NCBI GenBank assembly: GCA_007117555.1
Contig: SKGI01000060.1
Span: 1-9,351, forward strand
Direction of reading: 5' to 3'
DNA: 9,351 nucleotides
From: Candidatus Izemoplasma sp.
Lineage (GTDB): Bacteria > Bacillota_I > Bacilli_A > Izemoplasmatales > Izemoplasmataceae
Part shown: positions 1 to 8,200 of the stretch, piece by piece
Numbering within the stretch: position 1 is the stretch's first letter
How the letters are laid out: each line of letters begins with the position of its first letter
Made by a program: the position numbers and the translations under genes
The notes under the pieces: generated by a model
Databases searched by the model: none
The model's input: only the letters and a program-made list of their open reading frames with translations
Told to the model about the DNA's origin: nothing

Positions 1-796
1 AAACACAGTGTGGAGTGAAAAGGTCTTTCCTAATCTTAAGGGTGAAAAAGCGAATGAAGCCTTATGGGACGCTATCTTTAAAGCATGTCGCGTTAAAGAA
101 AATAATAACCCCGTAAAAGAATGGGAGCTTCATAACGAAACCTTAAGCAAACACAATAGTATCCTAAATGACCTTCAATTTGATACCCTTCACTTCAATA
201 ACAGTTTAGGTACAGATATTACCATTAAACTCGTTGACAATCATGTTTGGGCTGGTGGCAATGAACACACAACATCAGGAGTTGAATTTAATCCTAATAT
301 TCCAACTGAAGAAACCTTTACAATGCCTCATAAATTCGGGGTTAATGGTAAGGTTATCGCAACAAAACCACTCAATTATCAAGGCAATCTTATCGAAGAT
401 TTCTGGTTAGAATTTAAAGACGGAAAAGTTATCGATTATGATGCTAAAATAGAAAAGGAAACTTTAAAGAACCTCGTAGAATTTGACGAAGGCAGTTCGT
501 ATCTTGGTGAAATAGCTTTAATATCGCATGACTCGCCGATTAATAACTCAGGTATTTTATTTTTGAACACCTTATTTGATGAAAACGCCTCGTGCCATAT
601 GGCACTTGGAAGAGCCTATCCTATGAATCTCAAAGATGGTGTGACAATGGATGAAAAAGGTTTAGAAGCGGCTGGCGCAAACTTATCAAAAACTCATGTT
701 GACTTTATGTTTGGCAGTGCCGATATGAAAATTACAGGCATTCATAAAGACGGTTCTAAACGCGTTATTTTTGAACACGGTGATTTTGTCCTATAA
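1..796 (+). CDS. Aminopeptidase, M29 metallopeptidase family (5'-truncated by window edge)
   Basis: C-terminal two thirds of a cytosolic metallo-aminopeptidase of the AmpS/PepS/AmpT type (family M29), which removes N-terminal residues from peptides using two metal ions. The frame is open to base 2, and the first visible residues (N-T-V-W-S-E-K-V-F-P) match the internal family segment before the conserved LWxAIF helix, so the GTG at 8 is not the real start. Members are usually about 410 residues and roughly 265 are present. Numbering from that GTG as residue 1, all expected metal and catalytic positions are visible: the IPTEE motif (E101/E102), SSYLGEIALIS (E168), the DENASCHMALGRAYP block (H197, Y204) and the KTHVDFMFGS block (H230, D232). 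There is no signal peptide in the visible part. It probably recycles intracellular peptides. No convincing terminator follows, so read-through into the nuclease gene is possible. Family assignment is confident; the exact member is not. Confidence 0.93.
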   Translation, partial: NTVWSEKVFPNLKGEKANEALWDAIFKACRVKENNNPVKEWELHNETLSKHNSILNDLQFDTLHFNNSLGTDITIKLVDNHVWAGGNEHTTSGVEFNPNIPTEETFTMPHKFGVNGKVIATKPLNYQGNLIEDFWLEFKDGKVIDYDAKIEKETLKNLVEFDEGSSYLGEIALISHDSPINNSGILFLNTLFDENASCHMALGRAYPMNLKDGVTMDEKGLEAAGANLSKTHVDFMFGSADMKITGIHKDGSKRVIFEHGDFVL

Positions 797-797
797 G
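771..797 (+). promoter_or_regulatory. Weak candidate promoter for the endonuclease lipoprotein gene
   Basis: A TTGAAC at 771-776 and TATAAG at 792-797 straddle the end of the aminopeptidase gene. The -10 matches consensus at 5 of 6 positions and the -35 at 4 of 6, but the 15-nt spacer is short for sigma-A. If used, transcription would start near 804 and leave a leader of about 70 nt. Otherwise the nuclease is transcribed from upstream with the peptidase. Confidence 0.25.
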
Positions 798-865
798 CAC
801 AATACGATACACCCCACTTAATTCATTCCTTCCCATCTTAAGCAATCGAACTCTTATTAGTTTTT

Positions 866-870
866 GGAGG
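866..870 (+). promoter_or_regulatory. Ribosome binding site deciding the nuclease start
   Basis: GGAGG preceded by a T-run sits 5 nt before ATG 876. It places translation initiation at the residue that begins a canonical lipoprotein signal (M-K-K-I-T) and rules out the TTG at 864, whose G lies inside the site. Confidence 0.85.
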
Positions 871-875
871 CCTCT

Positions 876-2900
876 ATGAAAAAAATAACTTTATTGTTTA
901 CGTCGTTTGTCTTTTTACTTACCCTGATGGCTTGTGATGGTATACCCAGTCCAAACGGCGATACAACACCCCCCGATGACAACACAATCCCTAATGATTC
1001 TTGGCTTGTTTTATCAAGCAACATTGAAGCCGCTACCTTAACATCAAGTCCTGACCCCATTACAGCATTGTCTACGGAAGTCTCGATTTCTGCGAGTGAA
1101 GTCGCTGGTTATCGCTTTGATTTTTGGCGTGATGTCATCACCGGCCTCGCATTATCGCCCGATGCACAACATACGTTTACTTTAGAACACGAAAGACGTA
1201 TCGAGGCTGTCTATGTTGAAGAATATCGTTTCAGCATGAACCTTTACAGCAATCTTGATGACGCACGGTTAAGGCAATCTGGTTCAGGTATTTACACAAA
1301 AGACAGTGCTGTTCATATTGAAAGTGATGCGGTCGGTGAGTATGTCTTTTTACATTGGCTTGATTATTTTAGTCGCGAAATTGTAAGCACTGAAGCTTCT
1401 ACTTCTTTTGAAATGACTGAAACTAGACATCTTGTAGCTGTTTATGGTTTGTTTGAAGCACCGACTGTCTATTATGAAACCGGTTTTGAGAATTCAAGCA
1501 AAACAAGTTATGCCGCGCAATCGATCGCTGTCGATGGTCGTACATGGCTTTTCGATGATGCACTCATCGGCACCTTACCAAATGATAAGCGCAATGGTTC
1601 ACGGTCAGTCCGCATTCAAAACAATGGGCATATGACTTCAGAGTTCACCGTTTCACATTTGCACCGAGTGCAGTTTTCTTACGCATCTTATGGCAATGAC
1701 CCTGTCGCATCAGTGATGCTAGATGTTTCTAAAGATGGCATTACTTGGGACACGCTTACGACTGTTCAAACAACCGCAAATCTTACCCCAATATCAGTCG
1801 ATGTCGATGCCGCCCATCGACACGATGAAGGGGTTTACATCCGGATAAGAAAAACAGGAGGAACACGTGTTAATATCGATGACCTTGTTTTAGAACATCA
1901 ACCTTTAACCATTCCACCCTTACCACAAGATACGTCAGGTTCTGGCACTCGCTTCCCAAATACAAGTACACGTCTCACTTTAGAACTTGATACAGTACAA
2001 CAGTATTTCTCTTATCAAGATGATTGGTCCCCGACTTCATGTCAGGCGATTGATCAAATTACCAATGCCATCATCGAATGTTCAGTCTATGGTTCAGTCG
2101 ATACTGCGCAACTTGGGTATCACCATGTGACGTATTACGCCCAAGATGAAGACGGTTTCTTCGCTTCAGAGACTGTTGAAAAAATCGTCTTTAGAGACGC
2201 TTCATTACTTGAATTAACTTACGATGACTACTACAGTGGTATTGATGGTTTATATGGCGAAGCGCTTTTACTAGCACTCCGCAACATTGTCCAAAGTGGC
2301 ATGACACTTCAATCTTATGGCGATGCGCGTGTTATTCTTGCAGAGGCCGATGAAGATCCTAATAATCCCGATCACGTCCTTCTCATTTATAATCGTGCCT
2401 CAGTGACTGCTTTATGGGATGGCAACACGTGGCATCGCGAGCATGTTTGGCCAAACTCTCGGCTCGGTGTCCCTAGAGCAACTAACACGACCCGGAGCAT
2501 CGCCACTGATTTACATAACTTACGCGCCATCAATCCTTCAATCAATAGTAGTCGCTCCAATAAGTTCTTTGACTTTGAGACAACTTCTTTTACCTATTAT
2601 CCAGGTGAAGACCGTGGAGATGTGGCCCGTATTTACTTTTATATGATTACTGCTTGGGATCATCTTGTCTTGCGAGATACATTGGCTGATGAGCAAACAA
2701 CTTACACAATTGAAGGGGCCATTCAAGGCGTCTTGTCGACACTCCTTTTCTTTCACTATGATGATCCTGTCGATGACTTTGAGCACCAACGTAATACCAT
2801 CATCTATCAGTATCAAAACAATCGTAACCCTTTTATAGATTTTCCACATCTTGTCGATTTAATCTTCTATGATCATCCCGCACTGCCTGTTCCAGAATAA
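876..2900 (+). CDS. Surface lipoprotein with InlB-like repeats and C-terminal endonuclease I domain
   Basis: A 674-residue exported nuclease. The ATG at 876 was chosen because GGAGG (866-870) lies 5 nt upstream; the in-frame TTG at 864 overlaps that site. Residues 1-20 are a lipoprotein signal ending in the lipobox LMAC, so C20 would be lipidated and the protein held on the outer face of the membrane. An acidic, proline-rich linker follows. Two divergent InlB-B-like repeats lie at about 42-113 and 117-192 (each with an aromatic GYxFxFW/YVFLHW core and a closing xxxVAVY strand). A jelly-roll-like domain (about 197-342) and an Ig-like domain (about 357-440) come next. Residues about 445-668 are endonuclease I (PF04231, as in Bacillus Bsn/YurI): WHREHVWPNS with H520, E522, H523 and N527, then DLHNLRA (H547, N548), RSN (560-562), GDVAR (581-585) and NRNPFIDFPHLVDLI near the end. 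Such enzymes cut DNA or RNA non-specifically with Mg2+. Extracellular DNA scavenging is an inference. Confidence 0.93.
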   Translation: MKKITLLFTSFVFLLTLMACDGIPSPNGDTTPPDDNTIPNDSWLVLSSNIEAATLTSSPDPITALSTEVSISASEVAGYRFDFWRDVITGLALSPDAQHTFTLEHERRIEAVYVEEYRFSMNLYSNLDDARLRQSGSGIYTKDSAVHIESDAVGEYVFLHWLDYFSREIVSTEASTSFEMTETRHLVAVYGLFEAPTVYYETGFENSSKTSYAAQSIAVDGRTWLFDDALIGTLPNDKRNGSRSVRIQNNGHMTSEFTVSHLHRVQFSYASYGNDPVASVMLDVSKDGITWDTLTTVQTTANLTPISVDVDAAHRHDEGVYIRIRKTGGTRVNIDDLVLEHQPLTIPPLPQDTSGSGTRFPNTSTRLTLELDTVQQYFSYQDDWSPTSCQAIDQITNAIIECSVYGSVDTAQLGYHHVTYYAQDEDGFFASETVEKIVFRDASLLELTYDDYYSGIDGLYGEALLLALRNIVQSGMTLQSYGDARVILAEADEDPNNPDHVLLIYNRASVTALWDGNTWHREHVWPNSRLGVPRATNTTRSIATDLHNLRAINPSINSSRSNKFFDFETTSFTYYPGEDRGDVARIYFYMITAWDHLVLRDTLADEQTTYTIEGAIQGVLSTLLFFHYDDPVDDFEHQRNTIIYQYQNNRNPFIDFPHLVDLIFYDHPALPVPE

Positions 2901-2905
2901 TACTT

Positions 2906-2947
2906 AAAACGTTTAGTGACGCTTAAGTCATTGAACGTTTTTCTTTT
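2906..2947 (+). terminator. Rho-independent terminator of the nuclease gene
   Basis: The arms 2906-2920 and 2927-2941 form a 15-bp stem (two G-U pairs) closed by a 6-nt loop, GCTTAA. The descending arm runs into TTTTTCTTTT (2938-2947). It begins 5 nt after the nuclease stop codon. It insulates the plus-strand unit from the convergent tRNA transcript. Confidence 0.88.
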
Positions 2948-2969
2948 GAGTCCCGAGGCGTTTGATTAT

Positions 2970-2990
2970 AAAAAAACACGGTTTCCCGTG
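2970..2990 (-). terminator. Rho-independent terminator of the tRNA cluster
   Basis: On the minus strand the sequence reads CACGG-GAAA-CCGTG followed by seven T residues: a 5-bp GC-rich stem capped by a GNRA-type tetraloop, then a U-tract. It lies 36 bases beyond the 3' end of tRNA-Ala and faces the nuclease terminator back to back. Confidence 0.85.
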
Positions 2991-3025
2991 CCCGTTTTCT
3001 CAGTGGCTATTTATGTGAAATACGA

Positions 3026-3101
3026 TGGTGGAGCTGACGGGACTCGAACCCGCGACCCCTAGCATGCCATGCTAGTGCTCTCCCAGCTGAGCTACAGCCC
3101 C
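3026..3101 (-). tRNA. tRNA-Ala (anticodon GGC)
   Basis: A 76-nt cloverleaf on the minus strand with encoded CCA. The acceptor stem GGGGCTG/CAGCTCC contains the G3:U70 wobble pair, the classic alanine identity element. The anticodon stem CTAGC/GCTAG encloses the loop ATGGCAT, giving anticodon GGC (reads GCC and GCU). The T arm is GCGGG-TTCGAGT-CCCGT and the discriminator is A. It is the last tRNA of the cluster. Confidence 0.97.
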
Positions 3102-3159
3102 ATCGATTCACGTTTCCGTTATTTACTTATCCATTAAAGGTTAAACAATGTAGTGATCG

Positions 3160-3245
3160 TGGTGCGGTCGATGGGATTTGAACCCACACGTCCTTACGGA
3201 CACTAGCGCCTGAAGCTAGCGCGTCTGCCGTTCCGCCACGACCGC
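3160..3245 (-). tRNA. tRNA-Leu (anticodon CAG)
   Basis: An 86-nt class II tRNA with encoded CCA. The acceptor stem is a perfect 7-bp GCGGTCG/CGACCGC. The anticodon stem CTAGC/GCTAG encloses TTCAGGC, giving anticodon CAG (codon CUG). The long variable arm GTCC-GTAA-GGAC is the hallmark of leucine/serine-type tRNAs, and the T arm is GTGGG-TTCAAAT-CCCAT. Discriminator A, as expected for leucine. Confidence 0.97.
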
Positions 3246-3308
3246 AAGGCGACTAAGTATGAAAACTAAGATTTTTAAATATTTGAAGTAATGTCAATAT
3301 AAAAAAAA

Positions 3309-3382
3309 TGGAGCCGCAGACGGGAATCGAACCCGCAACTTCAGCATGGCAAGCTAATGTTTTACCATTAAACTACTGCGAC
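3309..3382 (-). tRNA. tRNA-Gly (anticodon GCC)
   Basis: A 74-nt tRNA with encoded CCA and the U73 discriminator expected in bacterial tRNA-Gly. The acceptor GTCGCAG/CTGCGGC includes a U2:G71 wobble. The anticodon stem TTAGC/GCTGA (one T-A end pair and one G-T wobble) encloses TTGCCAT, giving GCC (codons GGC and GGU). The T arm is GCGGG-TTCGATT-CCCGT. It is the first gene of the cluster, about 11 nt after the predicted start point. Eight T residues directly follow the CCA on the RNA strand, but no separate hairpin is seen, so transcription most likely continues. Confidence 0.97.
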
Positions 3383-3400
3383 TTTTCAGATTGCATAACT

Positions 3401-3449
3401 ATTATACATAATCTATATTAATTAATCAATGGCATAACGCTTTTTTTTT
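3401..3449 (-). promoter_or_regulatory. Sigma-A promoter of the tRNA cluster with A-tract upstream element
   Basis: On the minus strand a TTGATT -35 (3424-3429) and a perfect TATAAT -10 (3401-3406) are separated by exactly 17 nt, with TG two bases before the -10 hexamer. The start point would be near 3394, giving a leader of about 11 nt before tRNA-Gly. A run of nine A residues (3441-3449) falls at about -47 to -55, the place of the distal UP-element subsite that boosts stable-RNA promoters. Confidence 0.88.
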
Positions 3450-3491
3450 CAACTCTTTTAGAAGCGTCTCAAAACAGATGTAACTAAGCTA

Positions 3492-3509
3492 TTTTTCAGC
3501 GCTGAAAAA
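3492..3509. repeat. Perfect 18-bp palindrome
   Basis: TTTTTCAGC followed immediately by GCTGAAAAA is a fully self-complementary 18-mer between the end of the ABC-F gene and the tRNA promoter. A hairpin would need a GCGC loop. No T-run follows on either strand, so a classic terminator is not clear. A dimeric protein-binding site is the other simple reading. Confidence 0.6.
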
Positions 3510-3518
3510 GAAGCGATT

Positions 3519-3556
3519 CCCCTGATCGTTTTTGAAAAACTAAACTGACTCAGGGG
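3519..3556 (-). terminator. Inverted repeat just after ABC-F, candidate weak terminator
   Basis: CCCCTGA (3519-3525) pairs with TCAGGGG (3550-3556), starting 3 bases beyond the ABC-F stop. The 24-nt interior contains a nested GTTTTT-G-AAAAAC (3528-3540). On the transcript strand the T-rich stretch TTCTTTTT comes about seven bases after the stem rather than directly, so termination efficiency is uncertain. Confidence 0.5.
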
Positions 3557-3559
3557 AGA

Positions 3560-5104
3560 TTACTCCGTTTCAAATAAAGTGATTTCTATATCGCAAATAC
3601 TTTGATAAAAAGGTTGGTCATGAGAAACGAGAATCAATGTCCCTTCATACTGAATTAACGCTTCTTGTAAGGCATCTTGCGCGGCAGCATCCAGGTGGTT
3701 CGTCGGTTCATCCATAATCAATACATTGCTTTTTTGGTGTCTTAACAAGGCCAAGCGGATTTTTGTCTTTTCACCGCCTGATAATGTGCCAATCGGGCGT
3801 CTTGACACATCAGGGTCGATACCATGTTGGCCGAGTAAGCGTAAAACATCTTGTTTTGTAAACTTTGGATAGGCATCATGAATGACTTGAAAAGGTGTCA
3901 ACTGATCGGGTAAATCAGATTCTTGCGCGAAATAGGCAATATCAGCTGTATCAATCCATTGGCACTGTCCGCCTAAAGCTGGTACATAATCAAGAACTGT
4001 CTTAACTAAAGTGGACTTGCCAATGCCATTTTTACCCGTAATAACCACTTTTTCTCCCTTCATAATCACAAACGAAAGGGGTTCAACTAGCGGCTCAGAA
4101 TACCCAATCGTCAAGTCTTCCGTGATAAGGACATCACGACCGGTACTGCGGCCATAAGGAAAGTTAAACCGATACGTTCGACTCGAGCGTGGTGCTTGGA
4201 TTCTCGGTAGCTTCTCAAGCATTTTACGACGACTTTGAGCGCGTTTCGTGGTCGAGGCACGGACGATATTTTTTTGGATGAAATCTTCAGTTTTTTCGAT
4301 GAGTTTTTGTTGGGCATTGAAGGCCTTTTTTTGTTGTTCATGACGTAATGCGCGTTCTTTGATATAATAATCAAAATTACCTTTATACCGTGTGATTTGA
4401 CCACTTTCTAACGCTAAGACTGTTTCCGCAATCGCTTGCAAAAAGGGTTCATGATGCGACACAACAATAAATGCTTTGGCGTATTCTTTTAAAAATTTCG
4501 TCAACCATTCAATGTGCTTAATATCTAAAAAGTTCGTCGGCTCATCAAGGAGTAACACGTCGGTATCATCAAGTAACAGTTTACCTAAAATAATTTTCGC
4601 GCGCATGCCACCTGATAAATGTTTGATTTTCATATCCATTAAATCCATCGATAAGCCTAAACCATGAACGACTTTACCAATGTCCGATTTAATTTGATAA
4701 AAGTTATCTTCAAGTAATTCTTCGCCGAGTGTCGCCGCACGATTTAAGGCACGTGTCTGAGCTTTTTCTGGTAAGTTGACTGCTTGTTCGTAAAGTGATT
4801 GCATCGTTTTTTCTTTGTCAAAGAGTGGTTTGAATACTGTATGCAAGTAATCTTCTACCCGTTGCTCTCCATCGAGCGTCGCATATTGATCAAGATAACC
4901 AATCCGAATGGATGGTGCCCAGTTGATGGTGCCTTGATCGGGTTTGAACTGTTGCGCAAGCAATTTGAGTAGCGTCGTTTTTCCAGCCCCATTAGGCCCA
5001 ACTAAAACAGCATGCTCACTGGCAAAAAGCCGCATCGAAGCGGCTTCATAAAAATTGCCTTCACCATAACCAAAAGTTAAGTTTTCTACGTCTAATACAC
5101 TCAT
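3560..5104 (-). CDS. ABC-F family ribosome-associated ATPase
   Basis: A 514-residue soluble protein with two ATP-binding cassettes and no membrane domain, the ABC-F plan of EttA/YbiT/YkpA-type translation factors that bind near the ribosomal E site. The ATG at 5104 was chosen because AGGAG (5113-5117) lies 8 nt upstream; longer in-frame starts fall inside the promoter. Cassette 1 has Walker A GPNGAGKT (36-43), signature LSGG (163-166), Walker B LLLDEPTN (184-191) and H-loop SHH (216-218). The linker (about 240-320) is basic and helical and contains the QSRRKMLEKLPRI segment typical of the P-site tRNA interaction motif. Cassette 2 has GKNGIGKST (357-365), LSGGE (441-445), MDEPTNHLD with E466, and SHD (494-496). 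Both sites look competent. Nothing marks it as an antibiotic-resistance subtype; a housekeeping role in relieving ribosome stalling is likely, but the subfamily is not resolved by eye. Confidence 0.93.
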   Translation of the reverse strand: MSVLDVENLTFGYGEGNFYEAASMRLFASEHAVLVGPNGAGKTTLLKLLAQQFKPDQGTINWAPSIRIGYLDQYATLDGEQRVEDYLHTVFKPLFDKEKTMQSLYEQAVNLPEKAQTRALNRAATLGEELLEDNFYQIKSDIGKVVHGLGLSMDLMDMKIKHLSGGMRAKIILGKLLLDDTDVLLLDEPTNFLDIKHIEWLTKFLKEYAKAFIVVSHHEPFLQAIAETVLALESGQITRYKGNFDYYIKERALRHEQQKKAFNAQQKLIEKTEDFIQKNIVRASTTKRAQSRRKMLEKLPRIQAPRSSRTYRFNFPYGRSTGRDVLITEDLTIGYSEPLVEPLSFVIMKGEKVVITGKNGIGKSTLVKTVLDYVPALGGQCQWIDTADIAYFAQESDLPDQLTPFQVIHDAYPKFTKQDVLRLLGQHGIDPDVSRRPIGTLSGGEKTKIRLALLRHQKSNVLIMDEPTNHLDAAAQDALQEALIQYEGTLILVSHDQPFYQSICDIEITLFETE

Positions 5105-5112
5105 GCTGTTCA

Positions 5113-5141
5113 CTCCTAATGTATCTGATACCATCATAGCA
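5113..5141 (-). promoter_or_regulatory. Extended -10 promoter and ribosome binding site of ABC-F gene
   Basis: On the minus strand TGCTATGAT (5133-5141) is an extended -10 element: TG, one base, then TATGAT (5 of 6 to consensus). No good -35 is visible 17 nt upstream. Transcription would begin near 5126, about 22 nt before ATG 5104, and the transcript would include AGGAG (5113-5117). This also argues against the ATGs at 5137 and 5134, which overlap the -10. Confidence 0.6.
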
Positions 5142-5177
5142 TAAAATCATGCTGCTTGAGACTTGTTTTTCATTAAA

Positions 5178-5219
5178 CAAGGTGCCGCTAAGCGGCACCT
5201 TGACCGTGCATCATACGGT
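5178..5219 (-). terminator. Terminator hairpin after the large lipoprotein gene
   Basis: CAAGGTGCCGC (5178-5188) and GCGGCACCTTG (5192-5202) form a perfect 11-bp GC-rich stem with a 3-nt loop. On the minus strand it is followed by TTTAATG, a short U-tract. A second small inverted repeat, ACCGT/ACGGT (5203-5219), lies between it and the stop codon at 5220. The pair separates the lipoprotein transcript from the ABC-F promoter. Confidence 0.8.
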
Positions 5220-8200
5220 TTACTCTTGATCAAACACTTCAATGATGACCGTTGAAAAACCGTGTTGGAAAATCGGAATCGTTGATAACACTTCGAGATA
5301 ACGCGGACGTGGGTGTCCTTCGCCCATGACGGCATCTACCGCTTGCGGTAAGGTCATGCCCGTTTGTTGTGCAGTGCCATAAATGGTAAACATATCCGCG
5401 ACATCGACACCATAAAGTGCCGCAAGATTGACCATATTTTTCGCTTCATTTGCACTTAAGCCTTGCGCTTGAAGGGCCGCTACAGTCCCATTGTAAACTA
5501 GCGTGTCAGAGTAAGGCCCAATGGCTGCCGCAAATTGATTGCTGACGACTCGTAAATCTTCTGCTGCACTTAAGAAATCAAAGGGACGATGAATGACACG
5601 TTCACCGACGCCATCAAACAGCTGCAAAACATACTCAGAACCGGTCGTCGGATACAAGTCATCATCGACGGCACCACGCGATGGTTCTGTCAGTAAAATA
5701 AAGTTAATTTTTTCTGTTGGTAAGCCGGTGACTGGATTCGCCCTTTCTTGAATGATACTTTTGTGTACTGGGGCAAGTTGGTTTTGAATTTGGCTTTTAA
5801 GTTGTAAGGCGACAACACTCATCGCATACGCTTTAAACCATGCTTCTTCACCAGAAATCCAGTTATCGATCACGGTTTTTTCATCTAGGATTAGCGTTGG
5901 GTTATCTAAACCATCGCCTTCTTTATTGTCAACCATATGGATGGCTGCGCCACCACTTTGACCGATTTCAGAACGATAAATCGCGACACCCGTTGCACCA
6001 TGAATATAGATACTATTGGCCCAAGACTCATACACTCGAACATCGTGTAATGTCATCATGACAGGCATCGTTTGTTCTACATCTTGTGCACCGTGTGCCG
6101 TATTAAAGAAAGGAATCAACATATAGCCAACGCGCAAGTTATTAAACGTACTGCTTCCACCACGGACCATCAAGCCATTATAGCCGCCAGAATTGCGCGA
6201 CATCAACTGTTCCTGATTGGCAATTTCTTCCGCAGAGAGACCATAGTTAACCGCTGGCGTTGTGGTGTTACCAAGAAGGGTTAAATTGTTGATTTCAAAA
6301 TGATTATCATTCACTCCAGGTGTCATCGAATCAGACACATCGTAATAAAACATCGCAATTTGCACATTGATAACTTCAAAAGCGGCGGAGTAACCTAGAA
6401 TGCCCGAGCCACTTGTCGCGTTGCTGAAAGGCAAGTCAGAGCCATCAATAATCATATAATTACCATGAATAACCACATGATCTCCCGATGTTTGATCACT
6501 GGCCCGGCCATAAACATTCCCATTGATTTCACCCGTTGCGGGTACGCCGCGAACGTTGATCGGTGAACCATCTGGATTCATTTGGTTTGCGTCGAGTTCA
6601 GCGGTAATATTCCGGTGGATATTGAGCGTAGACACTTCGAGATTACCAAACAGTTCCCGTAACATATCATTCGTGAACACATTGTATCCCTCATTGACAG
6701 TAAACTCGAATATAACAGGCTCAACTTGCATCATCAAAGCTTGATAACGCGGTTGCACCACTAAAGTAAACTGTTGATTGACTGCCGCTTCTGTAAAACG
6801 GAAACGATGGGGTTCAAGTGTTTCAATATACAACGCTTGTTCTGTTACACTCAATGGTTCTGTATTGTCATTTAGGTAAAAATCGTAAACCAACATCGTT
6901 TGCTCAAGGGCAATCCGCTCACCTGCGTTATCGATGATCCGCAAATCAACGTGGAAGCCATTTTGAGCCCCGACTTGATAAAGCGTCGCTTCTTCACTTA
7001 AATAGTCAGACTCTTCTGAAACACCGGCGAGGAACGTTTGGTAATGTGTCCCAGCAGTAAACTGATTAATATTGGCAACGACACGACCATCATAAATGAC
7101 AGGTTCTCCCTCATCAACACGCATGGAGAAACGGAAGCTGCCGACTTCTCCTGTCGTTGTCAAAACATTATTCGCCGCAATGATACTCCCATGGCCGCTA
7201 ATAATCTCAAACTCATAGCGTGATGAGAAATTATATGTCATATTTGCATAAAACACATAACGACGTAATGTTTGACCTTCAAGCTCAAAATCTTCAACTA
7301 TGAAGTAATCATGTGTGGTAACATCTGTAACATCGCCTTCAATATCTGCATCTACTGCAATGTGTAACGTGTCCGACCAAGGTGCGTCATAATGATTGAT
7401 GTCATCGCCTAGAGCACGGATTGCAAGATGATGAATGCCTGGTGAACGCATCATTCTAAAAGCGTCAAAATATACGCTTTCAGGCGATACAGTCAAAGCG
7501 ACAGAATCGCCCTCAATGACAAACTGCTCGATGGGGACTTCAAAAAAGATCCCATTGAGACGAAACTCAATGACAGTAGGCAGTGTTTCTAAAGACCCTA
7601 AACCGGATATATGGAACGTAATTTCTGTGTCGCCTTCATCCCCATAGCCTTGTTCAACCGTCAGTTGACTGGCTTTAGCAATCGGAGGTAAGAATGCCCA
7701 TTGTGCATATAAAGTCACCGAACTATCAAACTGGCTAAAGCGCATGGCATCTATACTCAATGGTTCGCCCCCTTCAGGGCTTGTAAACCAGCCAAGGAAA
7801 CGATAGCCAGGACGGCTTAACGTCCAAACAGGTGAAGCTTCGGTCAAAATATAATCAGAACTTCCGTCATCAACCGCAAACAAGCGCATCGCTTCTTCGC
7901 TTATAAATGTTACGGTCTTTTGACCACTCAAGTAATATACGGCGCGGATGTCGAGATTTTCTCGAACCCGACTGATGCCTGTCCGCTCCCACTGGCCATT
8001 GAAGGCAGAATCGGTGATGACGATTTCAGGTAAATCCTCTGTGAAATCATTATCAAAATGAACTTGAAAGTGATGTTCCTCTATACCATCATCCGTGTCA
8101 GTCGGAATAAAACCTGCGACTGTTTTATTTTGGATAAAACGAATGGTAAAACTGATTCTAACATAATAAACACGTACATCTTCAACATCATCTGAAAGCG

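Noticed and set aside
864..875. TTG start giving a four-residue longer nuclease lipoprotein
   Set aside because: The TTG overlaps the GGAGG ribosome binding site, and the ATG at 876 gives a normal lipoprotein n-region with good spacing.
2538..2849. A 103-codon reading frame on the minus strand opposite the endonuclease I domain
   Set aside because: It lies wholly inside a strongly supported gene in the opposite orientation, has no ribosome binding site and shows no recognisable domain.
3292..3297. A perfect TTGACA (minus strand) between tRNA-Leu and tRNA-Gly, suggesting a separate promoter for tRNA-Leu and tRNA-Ala
   Set aside because: At 16-18 nt downstream there is only AAATCT-like sequence. 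The nearest TATAAT-like hexamer (CATACT) is 30 nt away, so no functional spacing is available.
3026..3382. tRNA cluster as an integration site for a mobile element
   Set aside because: No integrase, direct repeat of a tRNA 3' end or other mobile-element gene is visible, and all three tRNAs are intact.
3437..3467. ACGCTT/AAGCGT inverted repeat with a T-tract, read as a terminator
   Set aside because: The T-run lies inside the loop on the plus strand, where no gene ends, and on the minus strand it is an A-run with no U-tract after the stem. The A-run is better explained as an upstream promoter element.
5105..5137. Earlier ATG starts giving an 11-residue N-terminal extension of ABC-F
   Set aside because: These codons coincide with the extended -10 element and have no ribosome binding site, whereas ATG 5104 has AGGAG at 8 nt and the extension is not part of the family's N-terminus.
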